A stretch of 64,000 nucleotides of DNA from Alphaproteobacteria bacterium UBA2903 (GCA_002349565.1 DEDN01000035.1:74743-138742); one strand, 5' to 3'. Numbered from the stretch's first letter, positions 1 through 9,376 are shown. Made by a program: numbers and translations. Notes: generated by a model from the letters alone, not told the origin.

Positions 1-510
1 TACAAAGTGTCGAAAACGACCGACCAAATTCAAACCATGGTGACGAACATCCGCACCTTGTTCGCGGGACAGCGCACCTACAAAGGTTTGGAAACGGCGA
101 CGACCGCGTATACGATGGGGATTTACACAGATGAAACCTATCCCGGTTCCGGTTCAACAGGATCAAATGCTTACGGCGGTTCGATTGTCATTACTGCGTT
201 TCCCGCGGCTGCGCCTCACTATTTTGCGATTACCTACAACGGTCTGCCGCAGGATGCATGCACGCGTATGACGATGGCTGATTGGGGCGACGCTTCTTCC
301 GGTTTGGTCGGATTGGTGGCTAAAGGAACGGCTCAAGCTGACGGTGTGTCGGCGGTTCCGGCTAATGCGGCTGTTGCGGATGGCGCAGGGACGTTCCTGA
401 CATCCTCCAGAGAGGAAGCGACCGGTGTTCCTGTTCCGTTGTCTTCGGCAGTACAAGCGTGCAAAGGGGATACGGATAACATTTCGTCGATTTCGTGGAT
501 TTACCGTTAA
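1..510 (+). CDS. PilS-type type IV pilin, 3' part
   Basis: The frame is open from the window edge and ends in TAA at 508-510, so the prepilin leader and hydrophobic N-terminus lie outside. What remains is the end of the long pilin helix (TTDQIQTMVTNIRTLF), then a globular domain with YKGLETA, AYGGSIVI and ITYNGLPQDAC. That layout matches the PilS family of type IVB pilus/conjugative pilus major pilins, which polymerise at the cell surface. A conserved Cys sits in PQDAC and a second one near the C-terminus (AVQACKG), suggesting a disulfide. An internal GTG at position 7 is unlikely to be the start because the helix continues upstream. A strong terminator follows at 528. The family call is firm; the pilus type is inferred. 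Confidence 0.75.
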   Translation, partial: YKVSKTTDQIQTMVTNIRTLFAGQRTYKGLETATTAYTMGIYTDETYPGSGSTGSNAYGGSIVITAFPAAAPHYFAITYNGLPQDACTRMTMADWGDASSGLVGLVAKGTAQADGVSAVPANAAVADGAGTFLTSSREEATGVPVPLSSAVQACKGDTDNISSISWIYR

Positions 511-527
511 TCGGCTGACGGATTTGG

Positions 528-553
528 AAAAAGGGGCGGGTTTGCCCCTTTTT
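528..553 (+). terminator. Rho-independent terminator of the pilin gene
   Basis: A 10-bp stem AAAAAGGGGC / GCCCCTTTTT with loop GGGTTT ends in a T-run, 18 bases after the pilin stop codon. The A-run on the left side would also let it work on the minus strand. Confidence 0.8.
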
Positions 554-596
554 CTGTTTTTTCCGTGCAAGTATCGGCACAAGTGCCGACCAATCA

Positions 597-641
597 CGGG
601 ATTGCTTCACCCGCTTCGCGGGTTCGCAAGTTCGAGTTTGG
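597..641. repeat. REP-like palindromic repeat copy
   Basis: The stretch contains GGATTGCTTC, a small perfect hairpin ACCCGC TTC GCGGGT, then TTCGCAAG and TTCGAGTTT. The same order, GATTGCTTC ... CGCAA ... TTCGAGTT, recurs at 22423-22458, so this is a dispersed extragenic element rather than a gene. Confidence 0.5.
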
Positions 642-650
642 GTTTTTCCT

Positions 651-701
651 CCTACGGGCAGTAGTCCCCCTACGGGCAGTAGTCCCCCCTACGGGCAGTA
701 G
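651..701. repeat. Short tandem repeat, three copies of CCTACGGGCAGTAG
   Basis: Copies begin at 651, 669 and 688 (periods of 18 and 19 bases), separated by C-runs. Each copy can fold as a mini-hairpin (CTAC GGGCA GTAG). Nothing in it looks coding. Confidence 0.75.
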
Positions 702-747
702 GAAAAAACTTGACATCGTTTTTCAATCCTCATCGGAGGTTAAAGAC

Positions 748-792
748 CGGATAAGATGACTGGGTAAAACCAATCATTTTATCCGATTTTTT
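748..792 (+). promoter_or_regulatory. Strong hairpin with T-tail just upstream of the MATE gene
   Basis: CGGATAAGATGACTGG pairs with CCAATCATTTTATCCG (one C/A mismatch and one G-T pair) around a GTAAAA loop, followed by TTTTTT at 787-792. The hairpin ends 17 bases before the MATE start codon. It has the shape of an intrinsic terminator, so it is either the end of an upstream transcript or an attenuator in the leader. The ribosome binding site GGAG comes directly after it. I recognise no known riboswitch class here. Confidence 0.55.
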
Positions 793-808
793 GTATATGG
801 AGTGAAAA

Positions 809-2139
809 ATGGATTTCGGCAGCGACAAAATTTCGACTTTGTTCGGCAAACTGTTTTTTCCGACTCTGGCTGGAATGCTGAGTTTATGCGCCGTAACGGC
901 GGCGGACGGCATTTTTATCGGACACGGAATCGGCGGCGACGGCATCGCGGCGGTCAATATTTGCGTTCCGCCGCTGATGTTTTTTACAGGCTTCGGTTTG
1001 ATGGCGGGTATCGGCGGGTCTGTCATTGCGTCGATTGCTTTGTCCAAAGGAAAAATCAAGCGCGCCCGCTTTAATTTGACCCAATCCATGATTTTTGTTA
1101 CCGCCGTTATGATGTTTTTTGTCGCGCTGATTATGCTTTTCCCTGAAAAAACGGCGCGGCTGTTAGGGGCTTCCGACCATCTGTTGAAAATGGTCGTTGA
1201 CTATCTGCTGTGGTTTGTTCCGGGATTGATCTTTCAAATGTGGGGTGCAGTCGCGCTGTTTTACATCCGATTGGACGGCGCGCCAAAATTGGCAATGTGG
1301 TGCAACGTCGTTCCCGCTGCGTTAAACGTGGCGTTGGATTGGCTGTTTATTTTCCCGTTCGGGTGGAGTGTCATGGGGGCGGCGTTTGCTTCGGCTTTGT
1401 CTATGGCTGCGGGCGGTGTGACGGCAGTAATTTATTTGCTGTTTTATGCCAAGACGCTGCGGTTTTATCCCGTTAAGATCGGGCTGCGCGGGTTTCATCT
1501 GTTTTGGGAAAACATTTTGACACAATGCCGCATCGGATCGTCCGCTTTGCTGGGGGAAAGCACGATGGCGATGCTGATGTTCGTCGGCAACCAAGTGTTT
1601 ATGCGGTATTTGGGTGATGACGGCGTGGGCGCGTTCGGAATTTGCTGTTATTATATGCCGTTTGTGTTCATGGTCGGAAACGCCATAGCCCAATCCGCTC
1701 AGCCGATTATCAGTTACAATTACGGATTGAGCGACAACGCCCGCGTCGCCCAAGCCGAACATGTTGCGTTGAAGACCGCTCTTTTGTGCGGCGCGGCATC
1801 AACGGCGGCGTTTGCCTTGTTTCCCCGTCAGGCGGTCGGTTTGTTCCTGAACCCTGCGGAAAACGCGGCAAAGTTGGCAATAGAGGGCTTTCCGTACTTT
1901 GCGGCGGGCTTTGTCTGTTTTGTGCTGAATTTGACGGGTATCGGTTATTTCCAAAGCGTGGAAAAGCTGCTTCCCGCAACCGCGTTCGCTTTGCTGCGCG
2001 GCGTTGTGTTTTTGACGGCGGCGTTTTACGTTTGCCGACGATGTGGGGAACAGCAGGCATCTGGCTTGCCATGCCCGTGTCCGAAACGCTGACTGCGGCG
2101 GCAATGGGGGTGTATTGGATAAAAAGAAAGCGGCGCTAA
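809..2139 (+). CDS. MATE family multidrug/cation efflux transporter, frameshifted near the 3' end
   Basis: This is an inner-membrane antiporter of the MATE family (Na+- or H+-coupled drug export) with about 12 hydrophobic segments. The N-terminus has the family pattern KLFFPTLAGMLSL and DGIFIGHGIGGDGIAAVNI. The frame beginning at ATG 809 stops at 2092 after a nonsense tail. The expected family C-terminus (PTMWGTAGIWLAMPVSETL) is encoded in the next frame up to TAA 2137-2139. Inserting one T in the T-run at 2031-2033 joins the two frames into a normal-length protein of about 443 aa. It is either a true frameshift mutation that alters the last helix or a sequence error. The restored stop overlaps the convergent zinc-ribbon gene by four bases. 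GGAG upstream is the ribosome site. Confidence 0.85.
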
Positions 2140-2327
2140 GCGTCGCTTTTATCGTTTTCGTCGCGTTCAATGCGGGGTGTTTCGGCGGCGGGGATTGCCC
2201 CCATTTCCAAACCGCACCACGCGCACCAGATTTCTTCGCGTTCATTAAACGCATCATTTTGCAAAGCAATTACTTTGCTTTTTTTGCCGCAATGCGGACA
2301 AACAATTTCGTAGACAACCTCTTGCAT
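2136..2327 (-). CDS. Small zinc-ribbon protein of unknown function
   Basis: This 63-aa protein has two CxxC pairs (Cys10/Cys13 as CPHC and Cys35/Cys38 as CAWC) followed by an acidic tail. The spacing suits a single zinc-ribbon that could bind nucleic acid or a protein. The start ATG overlaps the stop of the preceding 750-aa gene (TAATG) with GGAGG in front, so the two are translationally coupled and probably act together. No enzymatic motif is visible. Confidence 0.7.
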   Translation of the reverse strand: MQEVVYEIVCPHCGKKSKVIALQNDAFNEREEIWCAWCGLEMGAIPAAETPRIERDENDKSDA

Positions 2328-4579
2328 TATCTGCCTCCAGTTTTTGCTTTCAGCAAAGTAACATTTTTCGCTTTGTTGCGTTCGGCGGCTTTGGTACGGA
2401 CTTGCGCCATGATTTTAAACATGCCTTCGCGGTCTTTAATCATTTTAAGGAAGTCCTGCGGCGTTTTAAAGCCAGCCATCGGCAAACCGACCAGATTGAT
2501 GTCGCGTCCCGTGGTGTCTTTGATAAACGAATCGCGCTTGCCCGAATTGTACACGGCGGGGTACTGCATCACGGGAACGGGTTTGCCCGTCGATGTTTTG
2601 TCGCCCGGAATTTGTCCCGCGGGAATAATCGGATTTCCGTTTTTGTTCAAACGAATGTCATCGACGTTGACGTCCATTTTCGCCCACGGATAATGCAGCT
2701 GTTGATAAAACGCGTCGCGAATGCCGAACGAAACCAGCTTGTGCGAACGGTTTTTGCGAATCAGCCAGCAAAGGGTATGTTCCTCCAAGCTGTGATTCTT
2801 CCCCGATTCGTCGACGATATACTTGCCGTCCGCCGTTTTTTCGGGATTGTACAGCTGATCCTTGCCGTCCTTTTGCCGCATTTGAACGGGCATCATGACT
2901 TGAACGTCCGCAGTGCGCAATTCGGTGTCGAAAACAGAGTAAAACTCGGCAATGTCTTTGTCGTGTTTTTCAATCCGTCCGCCGTGCAAAACACGGAGAC
3001 TCATCGCCCGCAAAGAAGCGTCCATCTGTTTTTTCTGCCAAGTGTCAAACATAATTTGTTTGACCTGCGCGTGGTGGCGGCAATCCCCCATGCCCAAAGC
3101 GAAAATGGCGGAAATATTCGTTCTGGAATCAATGCCTTTATCCTTTTCGCCGATGACTTTTCCCGTCGCTTGCAATACGGATTTGACCGTTGTGTCATAC
3201 AGCGATTCGCCTGTTTTCGGGTCTTTTTCAAACGCGTTGTTTTCCATGTGAAGACCGCTGTTTGCAAAGTTTTCCGTGGAAAACGTTTGGCGGATGAAAC
3301 GGTCGGCGATTTTGATAAACGCTTCTGGATCGCGGATGTCGGTCAGCGGTTTGTTCATATCTACACCATCAACGGGGGTGTCCAATTTAATTCCCAGTTC
3401 ATTGGGGGACATGGAAATAAGCCCCTCGAACAAACGCAAGTCTTTGCGGGATAAGGCGTGATCGGGCAGCTGTCCGCCGAACGCCATATTGCCGCTGATG
3501 CGGTTCGCTCCGCGGAACGCCGATCCGCAGCCGCGGTAGCTGTAGCTTTTTTCAATGACGGCGCGCAATTTCGGATCTTCGGTGAACGAACGTTTTTCCC
3601 GACCGGAGGAAATCTCCCAGCTGAAAGAAATGGAAGAATTGTCTGCAGTGCGGGCTTTCATCAAATCCATGCTCAGAGTCGCTTTGCGGAGATCGCTTGC
3701 CTCTTCCAGCCGTTTTTGAGCAAAAACCAAAGCCTGCGACGGCATTTCTTCCCCGATTTTTTTCAAATCCCGCAGAATATCGGAAAATTCCCAAGGACGG
3801 GTAATGATGTTTTCCAACCGGTCGCACAGGAGTTCAACCTGTTTTTTGTTTGCCCCCGCAATGCAGGCGGCCTGCAAGGCGGCGGCCGTGCAGAAGTAAT
3901 CATTGGATTCTTCCGCCCCGTCGCGCAAAGTCGCCAGATACACGACGTTCGCCAACTCGGCGGCTCTGTATTTATTGCCCGCCAGTATATTGGCGTGAAC
4001 GGCTTGGATGCCGACGGACGATTCCAATGTTTTTAAAAAACCTTCTTCTAATGCGAAGCGGGAATTGGCATAATATTGTTCCGCCTGGAAGCCTGTCGAC
4101 TTTTGAGCGATGTAACGGTTGATTCTGCCGATGTTTTCATAGCTGACGCCGTAGCCGTGCCCTTCGTCAATCAGGTCTTGGGAGATTTTGATGGACGTTT
4201 TGTAGTCGAACATTTTATCGACCAGTTCGTTGCTGCCCCGCCAAACTTTACGGTAGGCGACGGCCAATTCCTCGCGCACCATGGGGGCGTCTTTGAAATC
4301 TTTGTTTTCGGCGGCTTTGTACAAGTCTATCATGCGGTCGAACGCGTGCAAATCCATATAAGCCGTATACAGGCGCATCAATTTCGCCGATGACAAATCA
4401 TCAAGTCCCTGCGCTGCAATGGCATCCAATTTTTCGATTTTTAAATTTTTGTCCTTTTTGCTTCCGTTCATGGCGTTTTCCACCGCGGCGACAAAATCCC
4501 GACGTTTCAAAGTCCTGTTCCGGCTTTGATCAAACGAGTTCGGCAAATCGGAAAAGCTGAATAAATTATCGTGTTCCAT
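2327..4579 (-). CDS. Uncharacterised 750-aa protein, TPR-like N-half and possible Cys-His catalytic C-half
   Basis: I do not recognise a named family. The N-terminal half (about residues 30-310) is helical with TPR-like blocks (YRKVW, YENIGRINRY, NILAGNKYRAAELANVVYLA) that resemble DUF4071/TRAFs-binding-type repeats. The C-terminal half contains GDCRHHA with Cys500 and LEEHTLCW with His601, an arrangement seen in transglutaminase- or papain-like folds. That would make it a cysteine peptidase or transglutaminase, but this is inference from two short motifs. There is no signal peptide or membrane segment, so it is probably cytoplasmic. It has its own promoter at 4613-4641 and is coupled to the zinc-ribbon gene downstream. 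The start ATG is preceded by AAGGA. Confidence 0.75.
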   Translation of the reverse strand: MEHDNLFSFSDLPNSFDQSRNRTLKRRDFVAAVENAMNGSKKDKNLKIEKLDAIAAQGLDDLSSAKLMRLYTAYMDLHAFDRMIDLYKAAENKDFKDAPMVREELAVAYRKVWRGSNELVDKMFDYKTSIKISQDLIDEGHGYGVSYENIGRINRYIAQKSTGFQAEQYYANSRFALEEGFLKTLESSVGIQAVHANILAGNKYRAAELANVVYLATLRDGAEESNDYFCTAAALQAACIAGANKKQVELLCDRLENIITRPWEFSDILRDLKKIGEEMPSQALVFAQKRLEEASDLRKATLSMDLMKARTADNSSISFSWEISSGREKRSFTEDPKLRAVIEKSYSYRGCGSAFRGANRISGNMAFGGQLPDHALSRKDLRLFEGLISMSPNELGIKLDTPVDGVDMNKPLTDIRDPEAFIKIADRFIRQTFSTENFANSGLHMENNAFEKDPKTGESLYDTTVKSVLQATGKVIGEKDKGIDSRTNISAIFALGMGDCRHHAQVKQIMFDTWQKKQMDASLRAMSLRVLHGGRIEKHDKDIAEFYSVFDTELRTADVQVMMPVQMRQKDGKDQLYNPEKTADGKYIVDESGKNHSLEEHTLCWLIRKNRSHKLVSFGIRDAFYQQLHYPWAKMDVNVDDIRLNKNGNPIIPAGQIPGDKTSTGKPVPVMQYPAVYNSGKRDSFIKDTTGRDINLVGLPMAGFKTPQDFLKMIKDREGMFKIMAQVRTKAAERNKAKNVTLLKAKTGGR

Positions 4580-4612
4580 GATGCAGAATCCTTTTTGACT
4601 TGATTATCATAA

Positions 4613-4641
4613 AATTTAGCAAAAACAGCCCCGCCATTCAA
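4613..4641 (-). promoter_or_regulatory. Sigma70-type promoter for the 750-aa gene
   Basis: Read on the minus strand: TTGAAT, 17-base spacer, TAAATT, about 30 bases upstream of the ATG at 4579. It is divergent from the ATPase promoter. Confidence 0.5.
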
Positions 4642-4695
4642 GTGTTTTTGGACAAAAAATAAATTTCCGAAAATGGCGGATTTCCAAAGAAAACC

Positions 4696-4724
4696 TTGAC
4701 AGTACAAGGGAAAATGCTTATTAC
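4696..4724 (+). promoter_or_regulatory. Sigma70-type promoter for the P-type ATPase gene
   Basis: TTGACA (4696-4701), 17-base spacer, TATTAC (4719-4724). The perfect -35 box includes a TTG that opens the ATPase reading frame. This is a strong reason to reject the long start and use ATG 4777. Confidence 0.65.
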
Positions 4725-4776
4725 TGATAAAAATTTTTTTGCGGTATTAGGGCCGCATCGTGAACGGGAGTGCCGA

Positions 4777-7434
4777 ATGGACGCCTATCTACAAACGAAA
4801 GAACAAGTTTTAAACAATCTGGAAGTATCCGAAAACAAAGGATTGTCCGAAGAACAGGCGGTCGATAACGCCGTTCGTTTCGGGACGAATTCCTTGTCCA
4901 AACCGCCAAAGGAATCTTTGATGAAAAAAATCGTCGATTCCCTGTTGGAACCGATGGTGCTGATGCTGATCGTCGCGGCGATGATTGCCGTCGGCGTCAA
5001 CGTTATTCGCGATATAAACGGGGAACCGACCGAATACATAGAATGTGTCGGCATCGTTATCGCAATCGGACTGTCCGTTGCCATCTCCTTAACCATGGAG
5101 GGAAAGTCCGCAAAGGCGTTCGAGGCTTTGAACAAAATCAAAGATGATGTGCCCGCAAAAGTTTTCCGCAACGGAAAAGTTCGTCTTATCAGCCAAAAAG
5201 ATTTGGTCGTCGGCGATATCGTCTGCATCGAAACGGGTGCAAAAGTTCCCGCAGACGGCCGTTTAATCGAAAGTCGGGATTTGCAGGCGGAAGAAGCGTC
5301 CCTGACCGGAGAAAGCGAACCCGTCAAAAAAGATGCGGATTGGGTGGCAAAAGACATTGACACTCCGCTTGCCGAACGCAGAAACATGCTTTATTCGGGG
5401 ACTTTCATCACGGCGGGGGCGGGACGCATGATTGTCACCGCCGTCGGCGACGAAACGGAATTCGGCGTGATTGCTCGCGAATTGTCCGCAACGGAAAAAG
5501 CGTTGACGCCTTTGCAGGAAAAACTGGCTCATTTGGGAAAAGTCATTGCCGTGTGGGGTGTTTCCATGGCAGGGTTGGCGTTCATCATTCAGCTGTGTTA
5601 TTTTTTGGCGCGCGGAACCGCCAGCGTTTCAACGGTTTCCGAGGCGTTCATTGCCAGCATCGTGCTGATTGTCGCCGCCGTTCCCGAAGGATTGCCTACG
5701 ACGGTTGCGATTTGCTTGGCAATCAATATTATCAAGATGTCCAAAGAAAACGCTTTGGTCAAAAAAATGGTCGCGTGCGAAACCATCGGCTGCATCAACG
5801 TGATTTGTTCGGATAAAACGGGGACGCTGACGGAAAACCGCATGACGGTCATCGAGGTCTGCGAAGACGGCAAAATCAAACAGCCTCAAGACGTTTCCAA
5901 TGAAAACCTGCTGCTGAATTTTTGTTTGAATTCGACGGCGGATATCGGATTTGAAGAGAACAGTTACACCTTTATCGGCAATCCGACCGAATGTGCTTTG
6001 CTGGTCGCGACGGACAAGGCCGGCAAGGATTATCAAGCTATCCGCCGCTCGCGTGCTTTGGCTCACACTTATCCGTTTTCGTCGGAAACGAAAAATATGA
6101 CGACAATCGTCGAAGCCGGCGGTGTTGCGACGGCTTATACAAAAGGCAGTCCCGAAAAAATCCTGTCGATGTGTCCGCTGTCGGATGCGGAGCTAAAACA
6201 TTATGAAGAGATGATTCGGGCGTTTCAGGAAAAAGCGTACCGCGTTATCGGTTTTGCGCATAAAACGTTGGATCAAATTCCCGCCGACTTTGAGGCCGCA
6301 CGCACTTCGGTTGAAAGCGGCATGATTTTCGACGGCTTTGCGGCGATTGCAGATCCGTTGCGCAAAGAAGTTTTTGAAGCCGTTCGCAACTGTCGCGACG
6401 CAGGTATCGATATTAAAATGCTGACGGGCGACAACATTGTTACCGCTTCTGCGATTGCCCGCGAACTGCAACTGCTTGGCGATGATCATATTGCGGTCGA
6501 GGCGCGCGACATCAACGATATTTCAGACAAGGAATTGGCGGCTATGTTGCCAAAAATCCGCGTCATCGCGCGCAGCACGCCCGTAATTAAAATGCGCGTC
6601 GTCAAATTGTTGAAAGAATTGGGTGCCGTCGTTGCCGTAACGGGCGATGGCATCAATGACGCTCCGGCGATTAAAAACGCCGATATCGGGCTTGCCATGG
6701 GTATTTCGGGAACGGAAGTTTCCAAAGAAGCCAGCGACGTCGTTTTGCTGGACGATTCTTTTTCCACCATTGTCAAAGCCATTCAATGGGGACGCGGTAT
6801 TTATGAAAACTTCCAGCGGTTCATCCTGTTCCAGCTGACGGTCAATCTGTCGTCAGTCGTTGTTGTCTTGGCGTCGATTATCGCGGGATTTCCGACTCCG
6901 TTCACCGCGCTTGAACTGTTGTGGGTGAATTTGATTATGGACGGCCCCCCCGCTTTGACGCTGAGCTTGGAGCCGATTCGCAGTTCTTTGATGAAAAACA
7001 AGCCGACCCCGCGAAATGCAAGCATTGTATCGCGCGAAATGCTGGTTCGGATTATTTTTGGCGGATTGTTCATTTCGGCGCTGTTCATGCTTCAAACATT
7101 CCGCAACGTTCTGGGTGCGACGCCGGAACAGCAGGGGACGGTTTTGTTTACGCTGTTCGTGATGTTCCAGTTGGTCAACGCGTTCAACTGCCGCGAATTG
7201 ACGCATGACAGTTTGTTTAGGCATTTCTTTGACAACAAATTGATGTTGGTTGCGTTTGCCTGCACATTCCTGCTTCAAGTCGCCATTACGCAGTACGGGA
7301 CTGTCGTGTTCGGAACGGTTCCTTTGCCGTTGGCGATGTGGGTGAAAATAACGGCGTTGTCCGCAACCGTCATTTTTGTGTCCGAGGTGTTTAAAATCGC
7401 TAACAGACTTTATGCCAAATTCAAAGAAAACTAA
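4777..7434 (+). CDS. Calcium-transporting P-type ATPase (P2 type)
   Basis: This inner-membrane cation pump is 885 aa from the ATG at 4777, chosen because GGGAG lies seven bases in front and a promoter occupies the longer alternative. The order is an N-terminal cation-ATPase domain, the actuator TGES at residue 177, PEGLPT in helix 4, the phosphorylated Asp346 in DKTGT, the hinge TGDGINDA at residue 622, then a C-terminal set of four helices. The helix 6 motif WVNLIMDGPPALTL is typical of the calcium (SERCA/PMCA) group, so Ca2+ export is likely; Mn2+ is an alternative. No C-terminal calmodulin-like extension is present. It is monocistronic, between its own promoter and a bidirectional terminator. 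Confidence 0.9.
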   Translation: MDAYLQTKEQVLNNLEVSENKGLSEEQAVDNAVRFGTNSLSKPPKESLMKKIVDSLLEPMVLMLIVAAMIAVGVNVIRDINGEPTEYIECVGIVIAIGLSVAISLTMEGKSAKAFEALNKIKDDVPAKVFRNGKVRLISQKDLVVGDIVCIETGAKVPADGRLIESRDLQAEEASLTGESEPVKKDADWVAKDIDTPLAERRNMLYSGTFITAGAGRMIVTAVGDETEFGVIARELSATEKALTPLQEKLAHLGKVIAVWGVSMAGLAFIIQLCYFLARGTASVSTVSEAFIASIVLIVAAVPEGLPTTVAICLAINIIKMSKENALVKKMVACETIGCINVICSDKTGTLTENRMTVIEVCEDGKIKQPQDVSNENLLLNFCLNSTADIGFEENSYTFIGNPTECALLVATDKAGKDYQAIRRSRALAHTYPFSSETKNMTTIVEAGGVATAYTKGSPEKILSMCPLSDAELKHYEEMIRAFQEKAYRVIGFAHKTLDQIPADFEAARTSVESGMIFDGFAAIADPLRKEVFEAVRNCRDAGIDIKMLTGDNIVTASAIARELQLLGDDHIAVEARDINDISDKELAAMLPKIRVIARSTPVIKMRVVKLLKELGAVVAVTGDGINDAPAIKNADIGLAMGISGTEVSKEASDVVLLDDSFSTIVKAIQWGRGIYENFQRFILFQLTVNLSSVVVVLASIIAGFPTPFTALELLWVNLIMDGPPALTLSLEPIRSSLMKNKPTPRNASIVSREMLVRIIFGGLFISALFMLQTFRNVLGATPEQQGTVLFTLFVMFQLVNAFNCRELTHDSLFRHFFDNKLMLVAFACTFLLQVAITQYGTVVFGTVPLPLAMWVKITALSATVIFVSEVFKIANRLYAKFKEN

Positions 7435-7468
7435 AAAAAGGGGGCTTGATAACTCAAGCCCCTTTTTC
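7433..7468. terminator. Bidirectional terminator between the ATPase gene and htpG
   Basis: The stem GGGGCTTGA / TCAAGCCCC with TAAC loop (7441-7462) is flanked by seven A's on the left and five T's on the right. It serves both convergent genes. Confidence 0.85.
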
Positions 7469-7485
7469 CGTAAGGGTTTTTCGGA

Positions 7486-9342
7486 TTATTTCACGGCTTG
7501 CAGCATAAAGTCCGTGACGCGCTGAGAAAACGCCGCGGGGTCGCCGATGGGTTCGCCTTCGATGATTTTGGCTTGGTCGAACAAAACCTGCACCATCGCG
7601 CGGTTCGCATCCGATTTGTCGCCCGCCGCGACCTTTTGCGCCAGCAGTTTAATCAGCGGGTGGCGCGGGTTCAAATCGAAATACCGCGTTGACGCGTACA
7701 GCGTCGGCTGATTGTGCTGTTTCATCAGGCGTTCCAAGTGAATGGACACTTCGCCGTCGCCCGCCGACAACGCCACGGGGCTTTTGGTCAGACGTTCGGT
7801 CGAACGGACTTCCTTGACTTCATCGCCGACGACTTCCTTGGCGAAAGCTTTCAGCGCGTCCATGTCGGCATCCGCCGCCTTTTCGTCCGCGTTGCCGTCG
7901 ACAATCGGGAAGCTTTCCAAATCGACCGCCCCCATTTGCACGGATTTGATTGTCTTTTCCTTGTACTGCGTCAGCCCCTGCGGCCAAAATTCGTCAATCG
8001 GGTCGATCAGAAGCAGGACTTCCAATCCGCGCGCGGCAAAGCCCTCCAACTGCGGATTGTGGCGCAAAACGCCCAAATTGTCGCCCGTGATGTAGTAAAT
8101 GCTTTTCTGGTCGGGCTTCATGCGGGAAATGTAGGCATCAAGCGTGGTCAGCTCCTCGCCGTTTGTCGAGTAAAAGCGGCACAAATCTGCGATTTCTTCG
8201 CGGTTGGACTGGTCTTCGAACAATCCTTCTTTCAGCACCGCGCCGAAAGCGTCCCAGAATTTCAAATAATCCTGTTCGTTTTCGGAACGTTTCTTCAGTT
8301 CGCCCAAAATGCGGCGCGTGACGCCCGTTTTGATTTTCGCCAGCACGGGCGTTTTTTGCAGCATTTCGCGGCTGACGTTCAGCGGCAGTTCTTTGGTGTC
8401 GATGATGCCCTGCACGAAACGCAGATAGTTCGGCAGAATGTCGGGCGTCTGATCGGTAATGAAAACGCGGTTGATGTACAGCTGGATTTGCGCGTTGCGG
8501 TTGGGCTGAAAGATGTCGAACGGCGTTTTCGTCGGAATGAACATCAAAGCCGTGTATTCAATCGTTCCTTCGGCGCGGTAATGCAAAGTGTCCCACGGAT
8601 CGTCGAACGCTTTGGAAATATGGCGGTAAAAGTCGTTGTACTGTTTTTGCGTGATTTCGGCTTTGTTGCGCGTCCAAAGGGCGCTTGCCTGGTTGATTGT
8701 TTCCGTTTCACCCAAATAGTGCATGACGACGGGAAAAGAAATGTGGTCGGAAAACTGGCGTACAATCGTGCGGACGTCGCCCGCTTCGGAATAGTTATAA
8801 TGGTCGGGCTTCAAGAACAGCTTGACTTGCGTTCCGCGGGGAACGTCCGGTTCTTCGGCGACGGTGAAATCGCCGTGTCCCGTCGACGTCCACAGCCAGC
8901 CTTGTTCTTCGCCCGCCTTGCGGGAACGGACTTCGACTTTTTCCGCAACCATGAAAGCGGAATAAAAGCCCACGCCGAACTGTCCGATAATGGTCGCGTC
9001 CTTTTGGCGGTCGCCCGTCAGGTTGTTCAGAAATTCGGCGGAACCCGAACGTCCGATACTGCCCAAGTCTTTAATCAAGTCGTCGCGGTTCATGCCGATT
9101 CCGTTGTCGGCGATGGTCAAAGTATGCGCGTCTTTGTCGGGGGTAATGTCGATTTTGAATTCGCCGCCCTCTTTGGCGATGTCGGGGCGGGTAATCGCCG
9201 CATAGCGCAGTTTGTCGCACGCGTCGGACGCGTTGGACACCAGTTCGCGCAGAAAAATATCCGTATTGGAATACAAAGCGTTGACGACAATATCCAGAAC
9301 TTTGCCGACTTCCGCTTGGAATTGCATTTTTTCTTCAGCCAT
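7486..9342 (-). CDS. htpG: Molecular chaperone HtpG (Hsp90)
   Basis: The cytosolic ATP-dependent chaperone of the Hsp90 family is 618 aa, close to E. coli HtpG. The N-terminal GHKL ATPase shows the Bergerat-fold motifs ELVSNASDACDKLR, DNGIGM and GQFGVGFYSAF. The middle domain has NVSREMLQ, and a normal dimerisation domain follows. Two start codons are six bases apart. AAGGAGG lies three bases before the first but nine before the second, so I place the start at 9342 (MAEEKMQF). An RpoH-like promoter lies upstream (9377-9405), which fits heat-shock control. Confidence 0.95.
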   Translation of the reverse strand: MAEEKMQFQAEVGKVLDIVVNALYSNTDIFLRELVSNASDACDKLRYAAITRPDIAKEGGEFKIDITPDKDAHTLTIADNGIGMNRDDLIKDLGSIGRSGSAEFLNNLTGDRQKDATIIGQFGVGFYSAFMVAEKVEVRSRKAGEEQGWLWTSTGHGDFTVAEEPDVPRGTQVKLFLKPDHYNYSEAGDVRTIVRQFSDHISFPVVMHYLGETETINQASALWTRNKAEITQKQYNDFYRHISKAFDDPWDTLHYRAEGTIEYTALMFIPTKTPFDIFQPNRNAQIQLYINRVFITDQTPDILPNYLRFVQGIIDTKELPLNVSREMLQKTPVLAKIKTGVTRRILGELKKRSENEQDYLKFWDAFGAVLKEGLFEDQSNREEIADLCRFYSTNGEELTTLDAYISRMKPDQKSIYYITGDNLGVLRHNPQLEGFAARGLEVLLLIDPIDEFWPQGLTQYKEKTIKSVQMGAVDLESFPIVDGNADEKAADADMDALKAFAKEVVGDEVKEVRSTERLTKSPVALSAGDGEVSIHLERLMKQHNQPTLYASTRYFDLNPRHPLIKLLAQKVAAGDKSDANRAMVQVLFDQAKIIEGEPIGDPAAFSQRVTDFMLQAVK

Positions 9343-9376
9343 AGACATAAACCTCCTTGTATCTGACCGCCCTTTT

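Noticed and set aside
651..701. Tandem repeats as a CRISPR array
   Set aside because: Units are 14 bases with 4-5 base spacers made of C's, far too short for repeat-spacer structure, and no cas genes are present.
4696..4776. Upstream TTG start of the P-type ATPase
   Set aside because: The TTG is part of a -35 box and the extension has no family similarity; ATG 4777 has a good ribosome site.
7714..9366. 550-codon open frame antisense to htpG
   Set aside because: It is a mirror frame produced by codon bias; htpG shows every Hsp90 motif and the antisense product has no recognisable domain or ribosome site.
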